From: Flavobacteriaceae bacterium UBA3440
GTDB lineage: Bacteria; Bacteroidota; Bacteroidia; Flavobacteriales; Flavobacteriaceae
Reading direction: 5' to 3'
Length of the DNA stretch: 12,337 bases
Assembly: GCA_002378585.1 (NCBI GenBank)
Contig: DFSJ01000007.1
Location: forward strand, 5,444-17,780
In this document: positions 6,353-12,337 of the stretch, piece by piece
Numbering within the stretch: position 1 is the stretch's first letter
Layout of the letters: each line of letters opens with the position of its first letter
Made by a program: the position numbers and the translations under genes
Notes under the pieces: generated by a model
What the model was told of the DNA's origin: nothing
What the model saw: only the letters and a program-made list of their open reading frames with translations
Databases searched by the model: none

Positions 6353-7266
6353 ATGATGCCCCTTATTTAGATCAGGCACACATCCAGTTTGATGAACATT
6401 CACTCTGGGTGATGAATATTGCCTTAGGTCTAGTCATGTTTGGGATCTCTTTAAACCTAACTACCCGTGATTTCAAGCAACTTTGGAGGGCACCCAAACC
6501 TGTTTTGGCTGGATTAGTCAGTCAATTTTTGGCGCTTCCTTTGGTTACTTTTTTACTCGTTTCTTGGTTGAATCCACCTGCAGGCGTTGGATTAGGCATG
6601 ATTATGGTCGCCGCCTGTCCAGGGGGAAATGTGTCGAATTTTATCACTCAGCTAGCCAAGGGTAACACGGCGTTGTCTATTTCTCTAACAGCCTTAGCTA
6701 CCGCTGTCGCCGTGGTCATGACCCCGTTAAATTTCACCTTGTATGCCTCTCTATGGACTCCAGGATCTGCCCTAATTCAGGAAGTTACTGTCGATGTTTG
6801 GTCTATGGCCATTCTGGTGGGCTTGTTGCTCGGTCTACCTTTAATTCTTGGACTATGGGTGCGTCATCGTTATCCGATTCAGGCCAAAAAATGGGCCATG
6901 TGGATTAATCGCGGTGCCCTATTGTTTTTTTTATTCTTGATTATTGCGGCAGTATCCCAAAACCTGCTGCAGATCAAAACCTACGCGGGTTTGCTCTTTG
7001 GGTATGTGTTCCTACATCAAGCTATGGCTATGGCGGTGGGTTATGGGATCAGCCGCATGATGAGGTTGGGCATAGATAACCAAAAAACCCTCGTTATAGA
7101 GACGGGGATACAAAATTCAGGTTTGGGATTGATGTTGATTTTTACTTTTTTTGAGGGTAGGGGCTCTATGGCTTTAATCGCCGCCTTTTGGGGTATTTGG
7201 CACTTAATTTCTGGTCTGGTAGTGGGTATGGTTCTTAGGTATTTGCATAATGGAAATCGCGTATGA
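6349..7266 (+). CDS. BASS-family (bile acid:sodium symporter-like) transporter
   Basis: Polytopic inner-membrane protein of the SBF/BASS superfamily, which couples sodium entry to uptake of organic anions. The 305 residues contain about nine or ten hydrophobic segments. The two family hallmarks are present: AACPGGNVSNFITQLAKGN (about 88-106) and ETGIQNSGLGL (251-261), corresponding to the crossed discontinuous helices of the sodium and substrate sites. Bacterial relatives carry bile acids, pantothenate, pyruvate-like acids or other anions; the substrate here cannot be inferred. It starts by ATGA overlap with csaA and ends by ATGA overlap with the acyltransferase gene, so all are on one message. 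A lipid- or acid-related role is possible from the acyltransferase neighbour but unproven. Confidence 0.9.
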   Translation: MNDAPYLDQAHIQFDEHSLWVMNIALGLVMFGISLNLTTRDFKQLWRAPKPVLAGLVSQFLALPLVTFLLVSWLNPPAGVGLGMIMVAACPGGNVSNFITQLAKGNTALSISLTALATAVAVVMTPLNFTLYASLWTPGSALIQEVTVDVWSMAILVGLLLGLPLILGLWVRHRYPIQAKKWAMWINRGALLFFLFLIIAAVSQNLLQIKTYAGLLFGYVFLHQAMAMAVGYGISRMMRLGIDNQKTLVIETGIQNSGLGLMLIFTFFEGRGSMALIAAFWGIWHLISGLVVGMVLRYLHNGNRV

Positions 7267-8300
7267 TACAAGATTGGTTTAATGCGGGTGTTCGCGCCTT
7301 TGTGCGCACGGCACTTTGGGTATACTACAAAGATATTCAGGTACACGGTAGAGAAAATCTAAAAAAGGACAAACCCTTGATGGTTTTGGCCAACCACCAG
7401 AACGGATTGATCGATCCGTTGGTTATTGGTACCTACAGCGGTCTGTATCCCTATTACTTGGCCAGAGCTGATGTGTTTAATCATGCATTAATCCACCGCA
7501 TGCTTAGATACCTGAGGATGATGCCAATTTATCGGTTGCGCGATGGACGTGATTTTGCCCAGAAAAATGAGGGGATCTACCAAAGATGTGCCCAGATCAT
7601 TCAGAAAAACAATCCTTTATTGCTCTTTCCCGAAGGTGGTCATGGACGCAACAGAAAAGTAAGACCACTTAAAAACGGGTTTATTCATATTTTGAGCAAA
7701 ACCTTGGCTCAAAACCCGGAAATCGACGTCTGGATTCAACCTATGGGGGTCAATTATACAAATCTTACTGAGTTTCCCGATCGAGTGCGGCTCTACATCG
7801 CTCCAGCGATTAGGGTAAAAGATTTTTGGCAAGATGGGGAAGACCAGACGCTGCTGAAACAAGCTGTTTTTGATTCGATTTGTCGTTGTACTGTCCATAT
7901 CGAAGATCTAAGTCAACACGATCGATTGGTCAGTTATGTCATGGCTAGTGGTTTGGACATAACGAAGGCTCCCGAGGTAAATGACTATCTTCAAAGTCAT
8001 CCCTTGGATGTCCCTGTCAGCGAAGAAACTCCTCAGGGGACTCAATTAATCCCTTGGATGTTGCGATTGATGTGGTGGCCCATTTGGTGGTTGTGGCCTA
8101 AAATATTTCCGCCTAAAAGTATAGAACCCGAGATGCGCAGTACCTTACGCCTTACCTGGACGATTTTGGGAGCCTTATTCAGTTATTTGCTGTTGGGTGT
8201 ACTAGGAGCATTAGCGGGAGGTTCCTACACAGCAACTTTTGTGGCATTAGGACTACACGCCTTGATGACTCTCTGGTGGATTAAGAAAAAAACAGATTAA
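7263..8300 (+). CDS. PlsC-like glycerolipid acyltransferase
   Basis: Membrane-associated acyltransferase of the LPLAT superfamily, expected to move an acyl chain onto a glycerophosphate-type or other lipid acceptor. Block I is NHQNGLIDP (44-52), with catalytic H45 and D51 five residues apart (HX5D), as in the GPT2-like branch instead of the HX4D of classic PlsC. The block II region is about MPIYRLRDGRD (87-97), and block III is LLLFPEGGHG (119-128). The C-terminal third has an aromatic segment (WWPIWWLWP) and two hydrophobic segments near the end (about 298-340), probable membrane anchors. Length (345) exceeds E. coli PlsC (245) because of this C-terminal part. It is the last gene of the operon; its TAA overlaps the stop of the opposing DUF3276 gene and no terminator is visible. 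The acceptor lipid is unknown. Confidence 0.88.
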   Translation: MIQDWFNAGVRAFVRTALWVYYKDIQVHGRENLKKDKPLMVLANHQNGLIDPLVIGTYSGLYPYYLARADVFNHALIHRMLRYLRMMPIYRLRDGRDFAQKNEGIYQRCAQIIQKNNPLLLFPEGGHGRNRKVRPLKNGFIHILSKTLAQNPEIDVWIQPMGVNYTNLTEFPDRVRLYIAPAIRVKDFWQDGEDQTLLKQAVFDSICRCTVHIEDLSQHDRLVSYVMASGLDITKAPEVNDYLQSHPLDVPVSEETPQGTQLIPWMLRLMWWPIWWLWPKIFPPKSIEPEMRSTLRLTWTILGALFSYLLLGVLGALAGGSYTATFVALGLHALMTLWWIKKKTD

Positions 8301-8644
8301 ATATCGTCGAAACTCACATCAGTGAATGAGCCTCCACCAGGTTTGGATTCCTGATTGTCCCCTTCATGACCTTTGAAGTCGGAGATGATTTCCTCCCCCT
8401 TTTGTTCAAAAACATAATCCATCATATCAATCATGGTTTCCTTGAAGGCCTCAAAATCTTCTTTATACAAGTAGATTTTATGTTTCTTGTAGTGAAATGA
8501 TCCGTCTTCTTGGGTGAACTTTTTACTCTCTGTGATGGTGAGGTAATAATCACCTGCTTTAGTTTCTCGAACGTCAAAAAAATACGTCCTTCTACCTGCT
8601 CTTAATACTTTTGAATAGATCTCTTCTTGTTCCATATGCTTCAT
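8297..8644 (-). CDS. DUF3276 / PUR-domain protein, putative nucleic-acid binder
   Basis: Small cytoplasmic protein with the bacterial PUR-alpha-like fold (DUF3276), widespread in Bacteroidota; related PUR proteins bind single-stranded nucleic acid, but its cellular role is not established. The core runs from IYSKVLRAGRRTYFFDVRETK to about residue 85, with YYLTITESKKF and HYKKHKIYLYKEDF diagnostic. A Gly/Ser/Asp-rich acidic tail (about 92-115) looks disordered. Two starts are possible: ATG 8644 (MKHMEQEE, 115 residues) or ATG 8635 (MEQEE, 112 residues); I keep the longer. A candidate promoter lies about 25 nt upstream, although the gene could also be read from the ABC exporter gene 57 nt upstream. 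Its stop shares bases with the stop of the acyltransferase. Confidence 0.9.
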   Translation of the reverse strand: MKHMEQEEIYSKVLRAGRRTYFFDVRETKAGDYYLTITESKKFTQEDGSFHYKKHKIYLYKEDFEAFKETMIDMMDYVFEQKGEEIISDFKGHEGDNQESKPGGGSFTDVSFDDI

Positions 8645-8666
8645 GGTATTAGGTGTCCATGAGCCC

Positions 8667-8697
8667 CAAATTTGAAAAAAAAACCTGAGGTGAACAA
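8667..8697 (-). promoter_or_regulatory. Candidate promoter for the DUF3276 gene
   Basis: On the - strand a TTG at 8697-8695 is followed 20 nt later by CAAATTTG (8674-8667). This matches the TTG-N(17-23)-TAnnTTTG layout except for C in place of the first T. CAAATTTG is a palindrome. A run of nine T lies just before the -7 box; no strong hairpin precedes it, so it is a poor terminator for the ABC exporter gene. The promoter sits directly after the exporter stop. Confidence 0.45.
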
Positions 8698-8701
8698 CAG
8701 A

Positions 8702-10462
8702 TTAGTTTAATTCTTTTTTCTGGAGTTGACCCTCGTACAAGCTCTTGTAGAATCCTTCTTCTTGAAGTAGCGCTTCATGTGTCCCTTGCTGTACGCAATA
8801 TCCATGGTCAATCACTAAGATCAGGTCAGCTCCTTGAGCCGCTGAGGCCCTGTGCGAGACGATGATACTGGTTTTGTTTTGAGCCACTAGGTGTAGGTTT
8901 TGCAGTATTTTTTCTTCTGTTTCCGTATCTACAGCGGATAAACAGTCATCGAGCAAGAATATTTCTGGGGATTTAACTAAGGCTCTAGCGATCGATACCC
9001 GCTGTTTTTGTCCCCCGCTTAGGGTGATGCCCCGTTCACCTAATACGGTATCGTATCCTTTTTGAAAGCCTTCAATATTTTGATGGACAACAGCCCATTT
9101 GGCGGCTTGAATAACCGCCTCTTGAGTTGGATCGTCAGCGCCAAAGGCAATATTGTTGTAGATGGTGTCTGAAAAAAGAAACGAATCTTGTGGGACGACA
9201 CCCATGGAACGTCTCAATGAGATCAAATCATGGGATTGAATAGGTATTCCATCAATCTCAATGACACCGCTATCCACATCATACATTCGTGTGATGAGTT
9301 CGATGATGGTGGATTTGCCAGAGCCTGTTTTACCTATAATAGCCAAAGACATCCCAGGTGTAACCTCAAATGAAAGGTTGTCAATCGCTTTAATCCCGGT
9401 TTCAGGATAGGTAAACGATACATTTTTAAAGGAAATAGCCCCTCGGATAGGTTGGGTAGTAGACGCTTGATTGACTATGGCTGGAACGGTATGTAAAAAG
9501 TCGTTGATTCTTTGTTGTGAAGCTTCTGCTCGCTGAATAATAGAGGTTAACCAACCCACGGTAGCTACCGGCCAGGTCAGCATATTGACGTAGATAATAA
9601 ATTCAAGTATGATACCGATGGAGTCGATTTCTCCTTGGATGTATTGGCGGCCTCCAATGTAGATAACGAATAAATTACTTACCCCGATGAGCAACAGCAT
9701 CATCGGGAAAAACCAGGCATTTACTTTGGCTAACGCCATACTTTTATCTCGTCCTTCTTCAGCTAGATCAGCTAATTCTCTATGAACTGATTTTTCAATG
9801 CCATAAGCTTTAATCACAGAAATGCCTGAAAAGGTCTCTTGAGTGAACGTGGAAAGTGCGGAAAGAAATTGCTGTACTTGAGCTGAACGTTTGTGTATGA
9901 CCCTGCTGATAAAATAAATCAATACAGACAACACAGGGAGAGGAAGTAAGGTATAGGCAGCTAGTTTGGCGTCTTTGAGGAACATCAGTGGGACCAAACA
10001 AACAAATAGTGTCAACGTTTGAATGCCGTACATAATGGCTGGCCCCACATACATCCTGACTTCAGAAACGTCCTCGCTGATTCGGCTCATCAAATCGCCC
10101 GTTCGGTTATTTTTATAAAAACTCTGGTGTAGGCGCATGTAGTGTTTGAAGACTTCATTTTTTAAGTCTGCCTCAATATACCTAGATACATTAATGATGG
10201 TTTGCCGCATTAAAAAAGTAAAGAATCCGGAAAGTAGTGCTGCGCCGATGATGATTCCGATGTATTGCAACAGGACCATCTCAATAGCCGACTCACTGCC
10301 TTTGGGTTGCTGCACGTATTGCTCTACGGCTTGAATCGATTTATTGACATAAGGAGGCATCACTAAAGAAAACACCCGCGCAATGATGGTGATCAGCACC
10401 CCCATCAGGAGTTTAAATCGGTATTTGGCAAAGTATTTATTGAGGTGTTGTAAGGCCTTCAT
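8702..10462 (-). CDS. ABC exporter half-transporter (fused membrane and ATPase domains)
   Basis: Type IV ABC exporter of the MdlA/MsbA-like kind, expected to pump lipids, drugs or peptides outward across the inner membrane as a dimer. Numbered from ATG 10462 (586 residues), the N-terminal six-helix membrane domain covers about 15-310 and the ATPase domain about 335-580. ATPase motifs: Walker A GKTGSGKST (K383), Q-loop VPQDSFLF, signature LSGGQKQR, Walker B IFLLDD and switch histidine in IIVSHR. The catalytic glutamate after Walker B is aspartate (D505-D506, LLDDCLSAVD), as in degenerate sites of heterodimeric exporters and many Bacteroidota homologues. The frame stays open to an ATG at 10654, but I reject the extra 64 residues: family homology begins near MKALQHLNKYF, and a good -7 box lies inside that extension. 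No partner half-transporter is adjacent. DUF3276 follows. Confidence 0.92.
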   Translation of the reverse strand: MKALQHLNKYFAKYRFKLLMGVLITIIARVFSLVMPPYVNKSIQAVEQYVQQPKGSESAIEMVLLQYIGIIIGAALLSGFFTFLMRQTIINVSRYIEADLKNEVFKHYMRLHQSFYKNNRTGDLMSRISEDVSEVRMYVGPAIMYGIQTLTLFVCLVPLMFLKDAKLAAYTLLPLPVLSVLIYFISRVIHKRSAQVQQFLSALSTFTQETFSGISVIKAYGIEKSVHRELADLAEEGRDKSMALAKVNAWFFPMMLLLIGVSNLFVIYIGGRQYIQGEIDSIGIILEFIIYVNMLTWPVATVGWLTSIIQRAEASQQRINDFLHTVPAIVNQASTTQPIRGAISFKNVSFTYPETGIKAIDNLSFEVTPGMSLAIIGKTGSGKSTIIELITRMYDVDSGVIEIDGIPIQSHDLISLRRSMGVVPQDSFLFSDTIYNNIAFGADDPTQEAVIQAAKWAVVHQNIEGFQKGYDTVLGERGITLSGGQKQRVSIARALVKSPEIFLLDDCLSAVDTETEEKILQNLHLVAQNKTSIIVSHRASAAQGADLILVIDHGYCVQQGTHEALLQEEGFYKSLYEGQLQKKELN

Positions 10463-10491
10463 CAAGCGTAAGGGGTGGAAAAATCCCTGGG

Positions 10492-10499
10492 CAAATATA
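10492..10499 (-). promoter_or_regulatory. -7 box of the ABC exporter gene
   Basis: The - strand reads TATATTTG, an exact TAnnTTTG, with its 3' end 29 nt before ATG 10462. This gives a leader of about 20-25 nt. No TTG occurs 17-23 nt upstream. Its position supports 10462 as the true start and argues against the longer frame beginning at 10654. Confidence 0.6.
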
Positions 10500-10530
10500 G
10501 CCTCTTTCCGCCGCTTGTCCCTCATTTTGT

Positions 10531-10545
10531 CCAAAACAATTTTGG
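10531..10545. promoter_or_regulatory. Inverted repeat between divergent exporter and nusB promoters
   Basis: CCAAAA (10531-10536) and TTTTGG (10540-10545) form a perfect 6-bp inverted repeat with a 3-bp spacer. A further TTTTG at 10525-10529 can pair with the same CAAAA, giving alternating TTTTG/CAAAA/TTTTG blocks. GGGT-AAAA-ACCC (10544-10555) overlaps the right arm. It lies about midway between the two -7 boxes and could be an operator, but short A/T-rich repeats also arise by chance. Confidence 0.3.
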
Positions 10546-10566
10546 GTAAAAACCCCTCAAATGGTC

Positions 10567-10588
10567 GCAAAATATGTTGTAGTTTTGC
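10567..10588. promoter_or_regulatory. Inverted repeat over the nusB -7 box
   Basis: GCAAAA (10567-10572) and TTTTGC (10583-10588) are perfect inverted copies separated by 10 bp, and the right arm includes most of the nusB -7 box. A protein bound here would compete with RNA polymerase. This is a positional argument only; no known regulator motif is recognised. Confidence 0.3.
10580..10587 (+). promoter_or_regulatory. -7 box of nusB
   Basis: TAGTTTTG is an exact match to TAnnTTTG, 28 nt upstream of ATG 10616. The predicted leader is about 20-25 nt. No -33 TTG occurs at the expected distance. It is back to back with the exporter promoter, about 80 bp away, and probably drives nusB, the DUF1573 gene and yajC together. 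Confidence 0.6.
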
Positions 10589-10615
10589 CCCGCTAACGCA
10601 GTAAAGTTCTTTATT

Positions 10616-11560
10616 ATGCTCACCAGAAGGCACATCAGAATAAAAGTCATGCAAGGTCTGTACTCACTCCATCACAGCCCGCAAACACCCGTGACAGAAC
10701 AGTGGACATTTGTTCAAAAGAGCATGAACCAGATGAATGCACTTTATTTATCGATGCTTTCCTTGTTTATCGAGCTTCAACAATACGCGGAGGAACAGTG
10801 CGCTCATGCGGAAAAAAAATACATCAAAGGCGAGCCTTCACCATTCCCTAACCCGAACAAATGGGCCCAAAACGCGTTGTTGCAACGCCTGAAAAACGAT
10901 GCGCCACTTCGGGAGGCATTGGCTGCCAAAAAGATGAATATTTGGTATTTGCACCCTGAATATGTCAAAATGATCCATCAAGACATGGTGGCTAGCAAGA
11001 GATACCAAAATTATATGATCAGTGACCAAGCAGGTTGGGAAATAGACCAAAAAGTGGTTGTTTCTCTGTTCAAAGAAGTAATAGCTCCTTGTGAACGGTT
11101 ATATGATTTGTTGGAAGACGACCAGATCACCTGGGTGGATGATATTCCCACGGTAAACACCTATTTGCTAAAAGAACTCAAAAAATGGACGGCGCAATCT
11201 TCGGGTACCGCGCTTCCAGAATGGAATATAGCCGCCGATGATTTGACTTTTGCCCGCGAGCTTTTGCTTAAAACACACGAAAACAATCTGCTCTTAGAAA
11301 ACGAATTTGTCGCCAAAACACCTCAGTGGGATAAAGAGCGAATTGCTGAAGTAGACGCACTGTTGCTGAAGATGGCTATTTGTGAGTTGCTGTTTTTTTC
11401 TGAAATTCCAGAAAGAGTAACCCTAAATGAGTATTTGGAGATTGCCAAAGAATATTCTTCCCCCAAGAGCAGTCTGTTTATCAATGGGATTTTAGATGTG
11501 CTTACTAAGGAATTTAGAGAGAGCCAAAGACTGCAAAAAAAGGGTAGGGGATTACTCTAA
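10616..11560 (+). CDS. nusB: Transcription antitermination protein NusB, long Bacteroidota form
   Basis: NusB pairs with NusE (ribosomal protein S10) on boxA RNA to keep RNA polymerase processive, mainly on rRNA operons. The protein opens with MLTRRHIRIKVMQGLYSL, equivalent to the first NusB helix, which fixes the ATG at 10616. The rest of the NusB fold is at the C terminus (about 210-308): FARELLLKTHENN, IAEVDALLLKMAICELLFF, TLNEYLEIAKEYSSPKSSLFINGILDVL. Between these parts lies an insertion of roughly 150-180 residues, rich in Lys, Gln and aromatic residues, with no domain I recognise. It makes the protein 314 residues against about 139 in E. coli. Long NusB proteins of this type are usual in Bacteroidota. 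It is followed by the DUF1573 gene after a gap of about 33 nt without terminator. Confidence 0.92.
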   Translation: MLTRRHIRIKVMQGLYSLHHSPQTPVTEQWTFVQKSMNQMNALYLSMLSLFIELQQYAEEQCAHAEKKYIKGEPSPFPNPNKWAQNALLQRLKNDAPLREALAAKKMNIWYLHPEYVKMIHQDMVASKRYQNYMISDQAGWEIDQKVVVSLFKEVIAPCERLYDLLEDDQITWVDDIPTVNTYLLKELKKWTAQSSGTALPEWNIAADDLTFARELLLKTHENNLLLENEFVAKTPQWDKERIAEVDALLLKMAICELLFFSEIPERVTLNEYLEIAKEYSSPKSSLFINGILDVLTKEFRESQRLQKKGRGLL

Positions 11561-11593
11561 AAGTGTTAATTTAGGACCTTGAATTAATTGATT

Positions 11594-12049
11594 ATGATGA
11601 ATATGAAAACCATTACCTCCGTGTTGGTCATCGCCTTAGCATTGACCTCTTGTAAAGACAAAGCAGTGGAATCCATAGAGACCACGAATGAAACTTCCGT
11701 TGTAACAGAAGCACAAACTCCCAGCGCTCAGTTGCCCGTAATGACGTTTGACAAAACCACCCATGACTTTGGTACCATCAAAGAGGGCGAGGCTCAACAA
11801 ACGGTATTTACGTTTACCAATTCGGGTTCAGCGCCATTAATCATTACCAACGCTACTTCTAGCTGCGGATGTACGGTACCTGATTATCCAAAGAACACGC
11901 CGATTGCTCCAGGTGACAGCGGCCAATTGACCGTGAACTTCAACGGAACAGGGATGAATAAAGTCACCAAAACCATCCGTGTTGAGGCCAATACCGCCAG
12001 CGGTTTTGAAAACATTAAAATTGAAGCTTTTATCGAAGCAAACAACTAA
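11594..12049 (+). CDS. DUF1573 lipoprotein
   Basis: Secreted lipid-anchored protein of unknown function. The N terminus is a lipoprotein signal ending in ALALTSC, with the lipidated Cys at residue 20 from ATG 11594, followed directly by KDK. A Thr/Glu/Ala-rich spacer (about 22-48) leads to one DUF1573 immunoglobulin-like domain: FDKTTHDFGTIKEGE, VFTFTNSGSAPLIIT, the SSCGCT motif, and IAPGDSGQLTVNFN. ATGs at 11594, 11597 and 11603 are all usable and alter only the first few residues; an in-frame TTG at 11588 is less likely. Lys and Asp right after the Cys partly resemble the surface-export signal of Bacteroidota lipoproteins, but the match is short. The gene is placed between nusB and yajC, an order I recognise from other Bacteroidota genomes. 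Confidence 0.88.
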   Translation: MMNMKTITSVLVIALALTSCKDKAVESIETTNETSVVTEAQTPSAQLPVMTFDKTTHDFGTIKEGEAQQTVFTFTNSGSAPLIITNATSSCGCTVPDYPKNTPIAPGDSGQLTVNFNGTGMNKVTKTIRVEANTASGFENIKIEAFIEANN

Positions 12050-12052
12050 TTT

Positions 12053-12331
12053 ATGGAGGCACTCAATCAGTTTTTGCCCTTATTGATGATCATGGTGGTC
12101 GCGTATTTTTTTATGATTCGCCCACAGATGAAACGTCAAAAACAAGAAAAAGAATTTGTCAACGCTATGGCCAAAGGGGACAAAATTGTCACTAAAAGCG
12201 GGATGCACGGTAAAATCGTTGAATTAAATGACGACGGAACCTGTGTCGTAGAGACGATGGCCGGTAAAATTAAATTTGATCGCACAGCCATTTCTATGGA
12301 AATGAGCCAAACTGCCAACAAGGCCAAATAG
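12053..12331 (+). CDS. yajC: Preprotein translocase accessory subunit YajC
   Basis: Small inner-membrane protein that associates with SecDF and the SecYEG translocon. The 92 residues have one N-terminal membrane helix (about 5-22, FLPLLMIMVVAYFFMI) followed by the family signature RPQMKRQKQEKEF and a cytoplasmic beta domain: GDKIVTKSGMHGKIVEL, TCVVETMAGKIKFDRTAI. Length is near the usual 85-110 and the C terminus is complete, with TAG at 12329-12331. It starts 3 nt after the DUF1573 stop, so it belongs to the nusB operon. No terminator is visible in the six remaining bases, so the operon may continue beyond the window. Confidence 0.95.
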   Translation: MEALNQFLPLLMIMVVAYFFMIRPQMKRQKQEKEFVNAMAKGDKIVTKSGMHGKIVELNDDGTCVVETMAGKIKFDRTAISMEMSQTANKAK

Positions 12332-12337
12332 GTTTCT

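Noticed and set aside
7202..7220. TGGCACTTAATTTCTG resembles a sigma-54 -24/-12 promoter, tempting because a sigma-54 regulator is in the window.
   Set aside because: The -12 GC dinucleotide is missing and the site is deep inside the BASS transporter coding region.
7041..7346. A 101-codon - strand frame across the BASS–acyltransferase junction.
   Set aside because: It is antisense to conserved membrane-protein and acyltransferase motifs, and its translation has no recognisable domain, so it is a shadow frame.
8675..8690. Run of nine T on the - strand after the ABC exporter gene as an intrinsic terminator.
   Set aside because: Only 3-4 bp of weak pairing precedes it, far short of a stable hairpin; it more likely forms part of the DUF3276 promoter spacer.
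11567..11574. TAATTTAG before the DUF1573 gene as a separate promoter.
   Set aside because: One mismatch in the core TTTG, no -33 element, and the 33-nt gap fits simple operon continuation from nusB.
1..12337. A defence island, mobile element or other novel multigene system.
   Set aside because: All sizeable frames belong to recognisable housekeeping or envelope families. I see no integrase, transposase, toxin–antitoxin pair, reverse transcriptase, CRISPR repeat, target-site duplication or abrupt shift in composition.

Overview
This window looks like the chromosome of a Bacteroidota bacterium, most likely of the Flavobacteriales. The DnaJ tail, the cyclophilin–FKBP fusion, the DUF3276 (PUR-like) protein, the long NusB, and the nusB–DUF1573–yajC order are all typical of that group. 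Start sites are preceded by the Bacteroidota -7 box TAnnTTTG and A/T-rich leaders, not by strong Shine-Dalgarno sequences. By eye the base composition is moderate (roughly mid-40s % GC) and even. I see no transposase, integrase, phage gene, tRNA, rRNA or CRISPR array. Coding density is very high, and no gene-free stretch exceeds about 155 bases.

Layout. Positions 1-4141 (+ strand): the 3' end of dnaJ, a strong hairpin, an MscS-type mechanosensitive channel, a sigma-54 response regulator overlapping the channel gene by 8 nt, and a secreted M28 metallopeptidase. Positions 4157-5151: a cyclophilin–FKBP double prolyl isomerase with its own -7 box, ending at a bidirectional terminator shared with a convergent cold-shock gene (5173-5364, - strand). 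Positions 5488-8300 (+): a tightly packed four-gene operon of a DinB/YfiT-like protein, CsaA-like tRNA-binding protein, BASS-family transporter and PlsC-like acyltransferase. Its last stop codon overlaps the stop of a DUF3276 gene on the - strand. Positions 8297-10462 (-): an ABC exporter half-transporter followed by DUF3276. Positions 10463-10615 hold divergent promoters for the exporter and nusB. Positions 10616-12331 (+): nusB, a DUF1573 lipoprotein and yajC, which reaches the window edge.

How the genes fit together. Most are housekeeping: protein folding (DnaJ, PPIase, perhaps CsaA), envelope and stress functions (MscS, exporter, acyltransferase, YajC), RNA functions (NusB, cold-shock protein) and peptide turnover (M28). 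The least ordinary unit is the channel–regulator pair. The regulator has a full receiver and AAA+ domain, but no C-terminal DNA-binding helix-turn-helix and an altered sigma-54 contact loop (GAFTSA). No histidine kinase is nearby.

I found no convincing novel defence, mobile or RNA-based system. The findings are modest structural and regulatory observations within an otherwise ordinary region.
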